A stretch of DNA of 64,000 bases from Aquimarina sp. MMG016. Its GTDB lineage: Bacteria > Bacteroidota > Bacteroidia > Flavobacteriales > Flavobacteriaceae. The notes under the pieces were generated by a model, which did no database searches, had not been told where the DNA came from, and saw only the letters and a list, made by a program, of their open reading frames with translations. Location of the stretch: positions 496,001-560,000 of the forward strand of contig NZ_JAGJEA010000003.1 of the NCBI RefSeq assembly GCF_018100805.1. Reading direction: 5' to 3'. Made by a program: the position numbers and the translations under genes. Positions 1 through 9,258 of the stretch are shown piece after piece (the stretch's first letter is position 1; each line of letters begins with the position of its first letter).

Positions 1-1585
1 AAAAGCTACTATTTCTTCTACTGTTATAAAAACAAAGAAAGAGGGGGAAGAGGCTCAGAAATACCAGCAATATTTTGAATGGGAAGAACCGCTTCATAAA
101 TGTCCATCACATCGCTTATTAGCCATCTTAAGAGCAGAAAACGAAAAAATAGTAAGAGTAAAAATTTCAGTTTCCGAAGATGATGCATTAGACATTATTG
201 ATGATTTAATGATCAAAACTAATGTAGAATCATGCACAGACCATATGTTTTTGGCGATAGCTGATGCTTATAAGAGATTATTAACCCCTGCAATTTCAAC
301 TGAAGTATTAAATCAAGCCAAAGAAAAAGCAGATGATAGCGCTATTACTGTATTTGCTCAAAACCTGAAACAGTTATTATTGGCTTCCCCGTTAGGGCAA
401 AAGAGAATTCTGGCATTAGATCCTGGATTTAAATCTGGATGTAAGGTAGTTTGTTTGGCAGAACAAGGTGATTTATTGCATAATGAAAACATTTATCCAC
501 ATCCACCTCAGAGAGAAACTACAAATGCAATCAAAAAAATCAAGTCATTGGTTAATGCATATAAAGTAGAAGCAATTGCTATTGGTAATGGTACTGCGGC
601 TAGAGAAACAGAAGCTTTCATTAAAAAGATTCCTTTTGATAAGGATATACAGGTTTTTATGGTTAATGAAAGCGGAGCTTCAGTTTACTCTGCTTCTAAA
701 ATTGCCCGCGCAGAATTTCCGAATTATGATGTAACGGTTCGTGGAGCCGTTTCTATTGGAAGAAGGTTGGCAGACCCACTAGCAGAACTTGTAAAAATAG
801 ATGCTAAATCTATAGGTGTTGGTCAATATCAACACGATGTAGATCAAACCAAACTTAAAAATGAATTAGACACTGTAGTGATGAGTTGTGTTAACAGCGT
901 AGGGATAAATGTAAATACGGCCAGTGTGCCATTGCTGAGTTATGTTTCTGGTATTGGAGAAAAATTGGCAGAAAATATTGTAGCGTATCGATCAGAAAAT
1001 GGAGCTTTACAATCAAGACAGGAGTTAAAAAAAGTACCAAGATTAGGAGGTAAGGCTTTTGAGCAGGCCGCAGCATTTTTAAGGATTACAGATCCTAAAA
1101 ACCCATTAGATAATTCTGCAGTACACCCTGAGCGATATCAGTTGGTTTCTAAAATGGCGAAAGATGCTGGAGTTCCACTTTCGGAACTAATAGGAAACAA
1201 AGAAAAGATCACTAAAATTGATTTACAGCAGTATGTTTCTGGGGATGTTGGCCTTCCAACATTAACCGATATTGTAAAAGAATTAGAAAAACCTGGTGTT
1301 GATCCTAGAAAAGCTGCTTCAGTTTTCGAATTTGACCCAAATGTAAAAACGATCAATGATCTCAAAACAGGGATGAAATTACCTGGAATTGTCAATAATA
1401 TTACCAATTTTGGATGCTTTGTAGATATTGGAATCAAAGAAAGTGGCTTGATTCATATTTCAAAATTAGCGAACGAATTTATTAGCGATGTTAATGCAGT
1501 AGTACAACTAAACCAGCATGTAATGGTCACAGTGATTAATGTCGATCTTGATCGTAAACGAATACAACTTTCGCTTATCGACTAA
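1..1585 (+). CDS. tex: Tex, S1-domain RNA-binding transcription accessory protein (5' truncated by window)
   Basis: The reading frame is open from base 2, so the true start lies before the window; an ATG at 209 is internal. About 527 residues are visible, against roughly 700-780 in the family. In order they show the PSHR...AILR segment of the Tex N-terminal core, a YqgF/RNase H-like domain opening with ILALDPGFKSG (about base 408), tandem helix-hairpin-helix motifs (VSGIGEKLAENIVAYR, then VPRLGGKAFEQ) and a C-terminal S1 domain (GIVNNITNFGCFVDIG ... SGLIHIS). Tex binds nucleic acids and affects transcription and RNA metabolism; its exact role is known only in part. The gene stands alone, followed by about 200 bp of spacer. 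Confidence 0.96.
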   Translation, partial: KATISSTVIKTKKEGEEAQKYQQYFEWEEPLHKCPSHRLLAILRAENEKIVRVKISVSEDDALDIIDDLMIKTNVESCTDHMFLAIADAYKRLLTPAISTEVLNQAKEKADDSAITVFAQNLKQLLLASPLGQKRILALDPGFKSGCKVVCLAEQGDLLHNENIYPHPPQRETTNAIKKIKSLVNAYKVEAIAIGNGTAARETEAFIKKIPFDKDIQVFMVNESGASVYSASKIARAEFPNYDVTVRGAVSIGRRLADPLAELVKIDAKSIGVGQYQHDVDQTKLKNELDTVVMSCVNSVGINVNTASVPLLSYVSGIGEKLAENIVAYRSENGALQSRQELKKVPRLGGKAFEQAAAFLRITDPKNPLDNSAVHPERYQLVSKMAKDAGVPLSELIGNKEKITKIDLQQYVSGDVGLPTLTDIVKELEKPGVDPRKAASVFEFDPNVKTINDLKTGMKLPGIVNNITNFGCFVDIGIKESGLIHISKLANEFISDVNAVVQLNQHVMVTVINVDLDRKRIQLSLID

Positions 1586-1668
1586 CTTTTATTTTTAGTA
1601 AGTACTATTATTTTGTGATTCGTAATATAAGTATATTACTTCTTCTCGGAGAGAAGTTAGAGCCTGTG

Positions 1669-1683
1669 CTGAACTTGATTCAG
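1669..1683. repeat. short hairpin resembling a flavobacterial intergenic repeat
   Basis: The sequence CTGAACTTGATTCAG forms a 5-bp stem around a 5-nt loop in the spacer between the convergent genes tex and tatA. From memory, similar CTGAACTTG(A/T)TTCAG elements recur between genes in Flavobacteriaceae genomes. This single copy may be a decayed remnant. Confidence 0.35.
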
Positions 1684-1743
1684 TAATGATGGGTTTTCAT
1701 AAAAAAATCACATTATACAAGGCATAGAAGATAGAGAGACAAC

Positions 1744-1774
1744 AAAAAACCCATCTAAACGTAGATGGGTTTGT
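1744..1774 (-). terminator. rho-independent terminator, probably bidirectional
   Basis: An 11-bp perfect stem (1747-1757 with 1762-1772) closes on a 4-nt AACG loop. On the - strand the stem runs into a T-rich tail (complement of the A run at 1744-1749), as expected for the end of tatA. On the + strand it is followed by TTTGT and could also stop transcription coming from tex. Confidence 0.85.
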
Positions 1775-1794
1775 ATAATTATTGAATATAGAAA

Positions 1795-1983
1795 TTATTT
1801 CTTTTCATCAATTTTAGGGTCTTCCTCTTCTTTAGATGCATCCTTAAATTCCTTAATTCCGCTTCCAAGTCCTCGCATCAATTCAGGAATTTTTTTCCCT
1901 CCAAATAAAAGTAGAACGATTACAACGATCAGGGCTATCTGCCAAGGACCAATCATTCCTAAAAATATACTTAATGATATCAT
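1795..1983 (-). CDS. tatA: TatA/E-type twin-arginine translocase subunit
   Basis: This 62-residue protein has the full TatA pattern: a short N-terminal transmembrane helix (about residues 12-27), the hinge and amphipathic start FGGKKIPEL, and a charged Lys/Glu/Asp tail. TatA oligomers form the membrane passage for folded proteins delivered by TatBC. The gene is single on the - strand, with a terminator just after its stop and a TAACTTTG -7 element 20 nt before its start. No TatC is nearby. TatA and TatE cannot be told apart from the sequence alone. Confidence 0.93.
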   Translation of the reverse strand: MISLSIFLGMIGPWQIALIVVIVLLLFGGKKIPELMRGLGSGIKEFKDASKEEEDPKIDEKK

Positions 1984-2002
1984 GATCTGTAAAATTAGAA
2001 TA

Positions 2003-2010
2003 CAAAGTTA
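2003..2010 (-). promoter_or_regulatory. -7 promoter element TAACTTTG for tatA
   Basis: On the - strand this matches the Bacteroidota TAnnTTTG -7 consensus exactly and lies 20 nt upstream of the tatA start. I did not find a convincing TTTG -33 box at the usual distance. Confidence 0.5.
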
Positions 2011-2132
2011 ATAAGAATAATATTAAAACTGTTTTTAAAGTGTTAAAAACAGTGATTCAGAACATTATTTTTTAAATATTTTCAGACGATATATTAATAG
2101 ATAACGTTATATTCAGAAATTACGAGAATATG

Positions 2133-2140
2133 TATATTTG
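2133..2140 (+). promoter_or_regulatory. -7 promoter element TATATTTG for the M23 peptidase gene
   Basis: This is an exact match to TAnnTTTG, 13 nt upstream of the ATG at 2154, which implies a very short leader. No clear -33 box is seen. Confidence 0.55.
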
Positions 2141-2153
2141 CGATTAGAATATC

Positions 2154-3023
2154 ATGGCAAAAAAGAAAAAAGAACAAAAAAAATTTACCAAAAAGCTGCT
2201 GAATAAGTATCGCTTGGTTATCCTTAATGAGGATACTTTTGAAGAAAGAATTTCTTTTAAACTTAATAGGCTTAATGTCTTTGTTTTGGTTACTATTACA
2301 GGAATCTTCTTAGTTGCTTTTACTACTGTATTAATTGCATTTACACCATTACGTGAATATATACCGGGATATTCTTCAACTTCTTTAAACCTAAAAGCTG
2401 CCAGACTAGAAACCACTACAGATTCTCTAGAATCAATAATTAGCGTGAATCAGAAATATTATAATTCTATCAGAAAAGTATTGACAGGAGATGTAAAAAC
2501 AGTAGAATTTGATATCGATTCTGCTATACAATCACAAAAATTAGATCCTGAAGAAGTGGATCTAAGTCCATCTCAAGAAGATATCAAACTTAGGGAAGAG
2601 GTTTCTAAAGAAGATAAATATAGTTTGTTTGAGAGCGAAAAATCAAATGTATCATTTTCTTTGTTCCCTCCTGTAGAAGGTAATATTACATCAGAATATA
2701 ATGTAAATGAAAAGCATTTTGGGATAGATGTTGCTGTTCCTAAAGACGCTCCCATCAAAGCAGCGGCTTCGGGTACCGTAATTTTAGCTGAATGGACGGC
2801 AGAAACAGGTCATGTGATTATTGTAGAACATGGTAATAAACTACTTACGGTATATAAACACAACGCATCTTTGACAAAACAACAAGGGGATCAGGTCAAA
2901 GCTGGAGAAGTAATAGCTACGGCAGGGTCTACAGGAGAGCTTTCTACAGGACCGCATTTACATTTTGAGTTATGGAGAGATGGATATCCTACAGATCCGT
3001 CAAAATTTATTGATTTTGAATAA
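2154..3023 (+). CDS. M23 family (LytM) murein peptidase, membrane anchored
   Basis: The 289-residue protein starts with a lysine-rich stretch and has one transmembrane helix at about 42-63. A spacer follows, then a C-terminal LytM/lysostaphin-type domain. The zinc and catalytic signature is complete: H188 and D192 (HFGID) and the H268-x-H270 pair (PHLHFELW). Such enzymes cut peptidoglycan cross-links in the periplasm, or act as regulators of amidases when residues are missing; here they are present, so it is probably active. The start is set by the ATG 13 nt after a -7 element. The stop is 2 nt before the GH3-like gene, so the two probably share a transcript. Confidence 0.93.
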   Translation: MAKKKKEQKKFTKKLLNKYRLVILNEDTFEERISFKLNRLNVFVLVTITGIFLVAFTTVLIAFTPLREYIPGYSSTSLNLKAARLETTTDSLESIISVNQKYYNSIRKVLTGDVKTVEFDIDSAIQSQKLDPEEVDLSPSQEDIKLREEVSKEDKYSLFESEKSNVSFSLFPPVEGNITSEYNVNEKHFGIDVAVPKDAPIKAAASGTVILAEWTAETGHVIIVEHGNKLLTVYKHNASLTKQQGDQVKAGEVIATAGSTGELSTGPHLHFELWRDGYPTDPSKFIDFE

Positions 3024-3025
3024 AT

Positions 3026-4525
3026 ATGTCTATTAAAGCGTTAGGGGCAAAAATTTTTGCAAAAAGAATTCAGAAGAAAATTAATAAATGGGCCAGTAAT
3101 CCAGTGAAAACCCAAGATCGGGTTTTTAAAAACTTAATAAACTCAGCTCGTAAGACAGCTTTTGGAAAAGATCACGGTTTTCAAAATATAAAAACGCATT
3201 CAGATTTTGTAAAACAGGTACCTATTCGGGACTATGAACAATTAAGGTCTTATGTGGATAGAGTGGTTAAGGGAGAAAGCGATGTGCTTTGGCCGGGAAA
3301 ACCCATGTATTTTGCAAAAACCTCTGGAACGACAAGTGGTGTAAAATATATCCCCTTAACGAAGGAATCTATGCCCACTCATATACGAGCAGCGCGTAAT
3401 GCAATTTTGTGTTATGTTGCTGAAAGCGGAAAGGCAGGTTTTGTAGATGGTAAAATGATATTTTTACAGGGGAGCCCAGAATTAAATGAAAAGAACGGAG
3501 TCAATTTAGGAAGGCTTTCAGGTATTGTAGCACACTACGTACCTAAGTACCTTCAGAAAAATAGATTGCCTAGCTGGGACACTAATTGTATCGAAGACTG
3601 GGAAGAAAAGGTAGATGCCATTGTAGAGGAGACAGTCAATGAAAATATGACTATTATTAGTGGTATTCCACCCTGGGTACAAATGTATTTTGAAAGACTT
3701 CAGAAAAAGACTGGTAAATCTATCGGAGAACTTTTTAAAAACTTTGAACTGTTTATTTATGGTGGAGTAAATTTTGAGCCCTACAGGTCAACTTTCGAAA
3801 AATTAATAGGAAGAAAAGTTGCAAGTATAGAACTATATCCTGCTTCTGAAGGTTTTTTCGCTTTTCAGGATAAACAAAACGAAAAGGGAATGCTTCTTCA
3901 GCTAGATTCAGGAATGTTTTATGAGTTTGTTAAAGCAGATGAATTTTTCGAAGAAAACCCCAAACGATTAACTATTGGCGAAGTAGAAGTAGGCATCAAT
4001 TATGTGATGTTAATTTCTTCTAATGCAGGATTATGGGCATATAATATTGGAGATACTGTTATGTTTACCAGTACCTCTCCCTGTAGAGTTGTCGTTTCAG
4101 GAAGAATAAAGCATTTTATTTCTGCTTTTGGAGAACATGTCATTGGTAAAGAGGTAGAACAAGCCCTTAAAGAAGGAGCAGAGGCTACAGGAGCTATGAT
4201 AAATGAATTCACTGTAGCCCCGCAAATAAACCCTGATGAATCCGATTTGCCTTATCACGAATGGTTTATAGAATTCAAAGAAGAACCAAAAGACCTGAAA
4301 CTTTTAGAGCAAAAAATAGATGAAGCATTATGTGGTCAAAACTCGTATTATAAAGACTTGATAGAAGGCAATATCCTGAGAACTCTTAGAATTACCTCAG
4401 TCCCTAAAAATGGATTCAATGACTATATGAAGTCTATAGGTAAACTCGGAGGTCAAAATAAATTACCGAGACTTTCTAATGATAGAAAGATAGCTGACGC
4501 TCTTGTAGAGATGTTTAAAAAGTAA
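3026..4525 (+). CDS. GH3 auxin-responsive promoter family protein (acyl-adenylating enzyme-like)
   Basis: At 499 residues it is a little shorter than the plant GH3 enzymes that conjugate amino acids to hormone acids. The ATP/AMP-binding P-loop-like motif KTSGTTSG is seen at 98-105, and the region TIISGIPPWV near 210-220 is typical of the family. GH3 proteins belong to the ANL adenylation superfamily: they activate a carboxylate with ATP and transfer the acyl group. The bacterial members have no firmly assigned substrate, and I cannot name one. It follows the M23 peptidase by 2 nt, a pairing that suggests joint expression but does not show a shared role. Confidence 0.88.
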   Translation: MSIKALGAKIFAKRIQKKINKWASNPVKTQDRVFKNLINSARKTAFGKDHGFQNIKTHSDFVKQVPIRDYEQLRSYVDRVVKGESDVLWPGKPMYFAKTSGTTSGVKYIPLTKESMPTHIRAARNAILCYVAESGKAGFVDGKMIFLQGSPELNEKNGVNLGRLSGIVAHYVPKYLQKNRLPSWDTNCIEDWEEKVDAIVEETVNENMTIISGIPPWVQMYFERLQKKTGKSIGELFKNFELFIYGGVNFEPYRSTFEKLIGRKVASIELYPASEGFFAFQDKQNEKGMLLQLDSGMFYEFVKADEFFEENPKRLTIGEVEVGINYVMLISSNAGLWAYNIGDTVMFTSTSPCRVVVSGRIKHFISAFGEHVIGKEVEQALKEGAEATGAMINEFTVAPQINPDESDLPYHEWFIEFKEEPKDLKLLEQKIDEALCGQNSYYKDLIEGNILRTLRITSVPKNGFNDYMKSIGKLGGQNKLPRLSNDRKIADALVEMFKK

Positions 4526-4619
4526 TGTTTATTTCTCTCAAAACATTTCCCCGTTGAAAAATTAATAGAAGCCTTATTCCTGCTATAAAAACAATAGAGG
4601 ATTGTGATGCTTTTTTATA

Positions 4620-4627
4620 TATCTTTG
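4620..4627 (+). promoter_or_regulatory. -7 promoter element TATCTTTG upstream of the DUF6909-like gene
   Basis: This exact TAnnTTTG match sits 13 nt before the ATG at 4641, in the 115-bp spacer after the GH3 gene. It has the same geometry as the element before the M23 gene. Confidence 0.5.
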
Positions 4628-4640
4628 CCAGGAAAAAATT

Positions 4641-6341
4641 ATGATAAATCTCAAACTACAAGGAAGAACAAGAGCCCAGGAAAGTTCTAGCGCAATAGAA
4701 CGTATGTATATCACTATGCGCCATTTATTCAACAGAGGTTTTTATAAGCCTATGGGAGTTTCTGGAGACACATTGCGTGAAGGTTTATTGACACTTCGTC
4801 CTGAGATTTATGGTTCTGTTGCAGAAGAAGAAAAGGTGGAATTAGATGGGTTACTTTATGTAATAGATCGTTTGCCTTATGGAATTGAAGAATGTCAATA
4901 TATTAACCTGACAAGTGAGGAGGGATATAAAAACTCTCACTTTAAAGCTATAGTTCCCCCAAAAAGAAGAAGAAACTGTTATCGTATTGATGAAGAACAG
5001 ATGAATATCGAGATTACCAGAGGACGTTCTGAGATTTATGATATTCTTACTCACCTTACCTTTCTTTTTATTGAGTCACATAAGGTGATGAAACAAGTAG
5101 TCATTAACGAACAAGGAAATGTTACTAGGGATTGGCAAAAACTGGAGAAAGCAGTTTTGTCGAAAAAAGAGTTGACACAAGCTGATCGTGAGGTCGCATT
5201 AACACATACTGCCAATATTTTAGGCCGGACCTTTGAAGAGGTTACTTCTATTTATGGAAGCTTCTCATGTCCTGAAAACAAAGAACGTTTTCTACATATT
5301 ATCTATTGGCTTGGTAAACTTGCTATTGAAGAGTATATCAATGATAATAAACGCATTGTAACGTTCAGTCCTGTTTTAAGAGAACGTCTGGGTCATCACA
5401 TCCATGGAGAGATCTGGGCGAATACTATCAAGATAAAATTGCAAGAACTGGGGTTGTTGGAACGACCGATTCATATCATTAGCGCTAATATGCATAGTGT
5501 TATGAATACACTGTATACACCTATTGCGTTAAAAACCGAGCTTAAAAATAAAAGTACCTTTGATATATATGAATTACTAAGTGATGATTCAAACGGAAGG
5601 TTGAGGGCAAAAGTAGAGAAAGCTGCTTTGCAAAAAGGAATGACTTATATCGAAGATCAAAGTGGCGCTAATATCAATGTTCAGATTTTTGACACATCAA
5701 AATATACTGAAGGGAATTTTGCAGCTCAGATTTCTGATCTTAATAACAAAAATAAGCCGATAATTATAGTAATGGATTATGCTTTTGGTGAACAAGCATA
5801 TGAAACGATGGACGAACTTTTAAAACCTTTTGTTCAAAAAGATGGTGTTAAGAAATATTTAAATGTTAAATCTGTTTCTATTATGGGTAAAGCTGGAATT
5901 CTTGAAGGAGGAAAGGGTGATATCATGATTCCTTCTGCTCATGTTTTTGAAGGAACAGCAGATAATTATCCATTTAGAAATCAGTTGAAGAAAAAGGATT
6001 TAGAAGGAAATGGAATAGATATTTTTGATGGTTCCATGATTACCGTATTAGGAACTTCATTGCAGAATAGAGATATCCTAAAGTTTTTCCACGATTCTAC
6101 CTGGAACGTCATAGGCTTAGAGATGGAAGGAGCTCATTATCAAAAGGCTATTCAGGCAGCCTCAAAACTAAGAGGAAGTATAAGTGATGAGGTGAAAGTG
6201 AGATATGCATACTATGCTTCTGATAATCCATTAGAAACAGGAAGTACACTAGCCTCTGGAGGATTAGGAACCACTGGAGTAAAGCCTACGTATTTGATAA
6301 CCGAAAAAATCATTGAACAGATAATGAATGAAAAACTATGA
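4641..6341 (+). CDS. DUF6909-like conserved Bacteroidota protein
   Basis: This is a 566-residue soluble protein with no signal peptide or membrane helix. I recognise it as the family recalled as DUF6909, whose function is unknown. The C-terminal third contains IGLEMEGAHYQKA (about 492-504), which resembles the EMEGAA loop that binds ribose in nucleoside phosphorylases and MTA/SAH nucleosidases, and is followed by a glycine-rich TLASGGLGTTG stretch. A distant link to nucleoside or nucleotide handling is therefore possible, but it rests on one motif. Its stop overlaps the next gene by 4 nt (ATGA), so translation into the polysaccharide locus may be coupled. Confidence 0.8.
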   Translation: MINLKLQGRTRAQESSSAIERMYITMRHLFNRGFYKPMGVSGDTLREGLLTLRPEIYGSVAEEEKVELDGLLYVIDRLPYGIEECQYINLTSEEGYKNSHFKAIVPPKRRRNCYRIDEEQMNIEITRGRSEIYDILTHLTFLFIESHKVMKQVVINEQGNVTRDWQKLEKAVLSKKELTQADREVALTHTANILGRTFEEVTSIYGSFSCPENKERFLHIIYWLGKLAIEEYINDNKRIVTFSPVLRERLGHHIHGEIWANTIKIKLQELGLLERPIHIISANMHSVMNTLYTPIALKTELKNKSTFDIYELLSDDSNGRLRAKVEKAALQKGMTYIEDQSGANINVQIFDTSKYTEGNFAAQISDLNNKNKPIIIVMDYAFGEQAYETMDELLKPFVQKDGVKKYLNVKSVSIMGKAGILEGGKGDIMIPSAHVFEGTADNYPFRNQLKKKDLEGNGIDIFDGSMITVLGTSLQNRDILKFFHDSTWNVIGLEMEGAHYQKAIQAASKLRGSISDEVKVRYAYYASDNPLETGSTLASGGLGTTGVKPTYLITEKIIEQIMNEKL

Positions 6342-7330
6342 GTCAACTTGATCAAAACGATGAAGAAGTTTATCTAAAACAAGTTTTTGGACCGATTAGG
6401 GAGTTTTTTAAATCTGTTTTAAGACTTTTTTACTTGTCTATTCTGTTTTTAAGAAAAAAAGCTTTTTTATTTATTGGATTGGTTGTTGTAGGTGTAATTT
6501 TAGGATATTTTCTAGACCGACATTTTGAAACAAATACTATTAAGCAAGAAATTACCATTGAACCCAGGCATAATTCTACCAGTTATCTATATAATTTTGT
6601 AGACAATCTATCCTCAATACATAATAGTGAAGAGTATTTTCAATCCTTAGGATTACGCTCAGAATGGATTGAAAATATTAAATCAATTAAAATAAAACCT
6701 ATAGTAGCTATTGAAGATATTTTTGATCATTTACATACTAATTATGAAGATTATCAATTTCAATATACTATCCGGGATTATTCTGAAAAAGAAATAGAAA
6801 GCAATAAATACACCTTTTTTTATCGGTACCACAAGCTTACTATTTCATTTATAGCTGAAAAGGAATATAACAAAAGGATTACTGATACGTTTTTACAATA
6901 TATTTATTCTAATGAACACTTTAAAAAACAAACTGATCTTTCGGTTAATCAGGCTAGAGAATCATTAGAAAAAAATAAAACGTCCTTACAATTTATTGAT
7001 CAATATCTATCGAAGCTCACAAAAGAAAAAACAGATGATACTCTGGATGTTGTAATTGTTGCCGATGATTCTCAAACCTCAACAGTAGCCTCTCTGTTAA
7101 AAGAAAAAGCTGCGATAGTTAAGTCAATTAATAAAAGTGAAAAGGTAATTAATTTACATAATGAATTTTTCTCAGTCATTGAAAAAACCAATATTATTAT
7201 TGAGAAAAAAAAGTTATATTATAGAATGATCGCTTTAGTTCCATTAACACTATGCTTTAGCATATTATTTTTTTATATAAGTATATTTCTTTATAGGAGT
7301 ATGGAAAATTTTATCACAAAAGTTAAATAA
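6338..7330 (+). CDS. Wzz-like two-helix membrane protein (polysaccharide chain-length type)
   Basis: This 330-residue protein has transmembrane helices at about 39-60 and 294-318, enclosing a roughly 230-residue region rich in charged helical stretches. That is the topology of Wzz/PCP chain-length regulators. A GYFLDRHF segment ends the first helix, much like GWYLDNK in the paralogue at 9859. The C terminus is short and has no Walker motifs, so it is not a tyrosine-kinase co-polymerase. Overlap with the upstream gene and a 1-nt gap to rfbB put it in the rhamnose operon. Sequence similarity to classical Wzz is weak, so the role is inferred from topology and context. Confidence 0.6.
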   Translation: MSQLDQNDEEVYLKQVFGPIREFFKSVLRLFYLSILFLRKKAFLFIGLVVVGVILGYFLDRHFETNTIKQEITIEPRHNSTSYLYNFVDNLSSIHNSEEYFQSLGLRSEWIENIKSIKIKPIVAIEDIFDHLHTNYEDYQFQYTIRDYSEKEIESNKYTFFYRYHKLTISFIAEKEYNKRITDTFLQYIYSNEHFKKQTDLSVNQARESLEKNKTSLQFIDQYLSKLTKEKTDDTLDVVIVADDSQTSTVASLLKEKAAIVKSINKSEKVINLHNEFFSVIEKTNIIIEKKKLYYRMIALVPLTLCFSILFFYISIFLYRSMENFITKVK

Positions 7331-7331
7331 T

Positions 7332-8342
7332 TTGAAAAAAACAGTTTTAATAACAGGAGGAGCAGGGTTTATAGGATCAAACTATTTGAATTATAAATCT
7401 GAATTAGGAGAAGCAAAACTAATTAATCTTGATAGCTTAACATATGCAGCAAACCTTTATAATATAGAGGTCGATCAGGATGAGAATTATCTTTTTATTG
7501 AAGGAGATATTTGTAATTATGATTTGGTAGAACAGATTTTTTCAGAACACAAAATAGATAAGGTAGTTCATTTTGCTGCAGAATCTCATGTGGATAATTC
7601 TATTAGCGGTCCTAAAGCTTTTGTAGACACAAATATCACGGGAACTTTTAACTTACTTCAGGCAGCATATAAAACTTGGATGAGTGAACCCAATAAAATA
7701 AACAAAGGGTATGAAAATGCTCGTTTTCTGCACGTTTCTACGGATGAAGTATATGGAACATTGGGAGAAACAGGGCTTTTTACAGAAGAAACTCCTTATG
7801 CACCTAATAGTCCGTATAGCGCTTCTAAAGCATCTTCAGACATGTTGGTCCGTAGCTACTTCCACACGTATGGATTACCGGTCGTAACCACTAATTGTTC
7901 TAATAATTATGGTCCGAGACAACACGACGAAAAATTAATACCTACCATCATTAGAAAAGCCATTAATGAAGAGAACATCCCTATTTATGGCGACGGAAAG
8001 AATATAAGAGATTGGTTATATGTTTTAGATCACTGTAAAGGAATTGATATTGTGTTAGAATCAGGAAGGCTTGGTGAAACATATAATATTGGCGGAAAGA
8101 ATGAAAGAGAGAATATTTATATAGCCAAAACTATTTGCGATATTTTGGATAAAAAACATCCAAGAAAAGAAGGGTCATATCAGGATTTGATTTCTTTTGT
8201 TACAGACAGGCCAGGTCATGATTTTAGATATGCTATAGATGCTTCTAAAATTGAAAGTGAATTAAGCTGGAAAGCCGATGAAAATTTTGAATCTGGAATT
8301 GAAAAAACAATAGATTGGTATTTAAAAAAATATAAAAATTAA
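7332..8342 (+). CDS. rfbB: dTDP-glucose 4,6-dehydratase
   Basis: This enzyme makes dTDP-4-keto-6-deoxyglucose from dTDP-glucose, the second step to dTDP-L-rhamnose. The 336-residue extended SDR shows the NAD motif GGAGFIG at 9-15, the family-specific TDE at 137-139 that carries out dehydration, and the catalytic Y162-x3-K166 (YSASK). The start is TTG, one base after the previous stop; no other start fits the N-terminal beta-strand KTVLITGG. All four rhamnose genes are present nearby, in the order B, A, C, D. Confidence 0.97.
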   Translation: MKKTVLITGGAGFIGSNYLNYKSELGEAKLINLDSLTYAANLYNIEVDQDENYLFIEGDICNYDLVEQIFSEHKIDKVVHFAAESHVDNSISGPKAFVDTNITGTFNLLQAAYKTWMSEPNKINKGYENARFLHVSTDEVYGTLGETGLFTEETPYAPNSPYSASKASSDMLVRSYFHTYGLPVVTTNCSNNYGPRQHDEKLIPTIIRKAINEENIPIYGDGKNIRDWLYVLDHCKGIDIVLESGRLGETYNIGGKNERENIYIAKTICDILDKKHPRKEGSYQDLISFVTDRPGHDFRYAIDASKIESELSWKADENFESGIEKTIDWYLKKYKN

Positions 8343-8400
8343 TTATTCCTCCTTTTAAGGGGGTGAGGGGATGTTTTTTCCTCAAAAATACTTTTAGAAT

Positions 8401-9258
8401 ATGAAAGGAATTATACTCGCTGGAGGATCAGGAACACGTTTACATCCGCTAACATTGGCCGTAAGTAAGCAATTAATGCCGGTATATGACAAGCCCATGA
8501 TTTATTACCCACTTTCTACTTTAATGTCAGCGGGAATTCGTGAGGTACTGATAATTTCTACACCAAAAGATCTACCCTTATTCGAACAGCTATTGGGAGA
8601 TGGTAAAAAATATGGATGTCGTTTTGAATATGCTATACAGGATCAACCTAACGGATTAGCTGAAGCATTTATCATAGGAGAAGAATTTATTGGTAAAGAT
8701 AAAGTGGCTTTGATCCTGGGTGATAATATCTTTTATGGTTCTGGCTTAAAGAATCTTTTAAAGAGTAATAATAACCCGGATGGAGGCATTATATATGCAT
8801 ATCATGTTCAAGATCCTGAACGCTATGGAGTGGTAGACTTTGATAAAGACGGTAAGGTAATTTCAATTGAAGAGAAGCCAGAACACCCCAAATCTAATTA
8901 TGCTGTGCCTGGAATTTATTTTTATGATAATGAGGTTGTGGAAATAGCTAAAAATATAAAACCGAGTGACCGAGGAGAGCTCGAAATTACAGATGTCAAT
9001 AATGCATATCTCCAAAAAGGGAATTTAAAAGTTAGTATTTTGGATAAAGGTACTGCTTGGCTAGACACAGGAACTTTTAATTCCTTAATGCAGGCATCGC
9101 AGTTTGTACAAGTGATAGAAGAACGACAAGGACTTAGGATTGGAGCAATAGAGGAAGTAGCATATGCAAATGGTTTTATAGATAAGAATCAACTTCAAGA
9201 ATTAGCTAAACCATTATTGAAGAGTGGTTACGGAAAGTATTTATTACAATTAGATTAA
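8401..9258 (+). CDS. rfbA: glucose-1-phosphate thymidylyltransferase
   Basis: The enzyme joins glucose-1-phosphate and dTTP to dTDP-glucose, the first step of dTDP-L-rhamnose synthesis. The 285-residue protein begins with the nucleotidyltransferase signature GGSGTRL (8-14) and has KPMIYYPLS at 31-39. Length and motifs match RmlA closely. The 58-bp gap before it contains a GC-richer stretch with CCTCC and GGGGG tracts that resembles a degenerate intergenic repeat. Its stop abuts rfbC directly. Confidence 0.97.
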   Translation: MKGIILAGGSGTRLHPLTLAVSKQLMPVYDKPMIYYPLSTLMSAGIREVLIISTPKDLPLFEQLLGDGKKYGCRFEYAIQDQPNGLAEAFIIGEEFIGKDKVALILGDNIFYGSGLKNLLKSNNNPDGGIIYAYHVQDPERYGVVDFDKDGKVISIEEKPEHPKSNYAVPGIYFYDNEVVEIAKNIKPSDRGELEITDVNNAYLQKGNLKVSILDKGTAWLDTGTFNSLMQASQFVQVIEERQGLRIGAIEEVAYANGFIDKNQLQELAKPLLKSGYGKYLLQLD

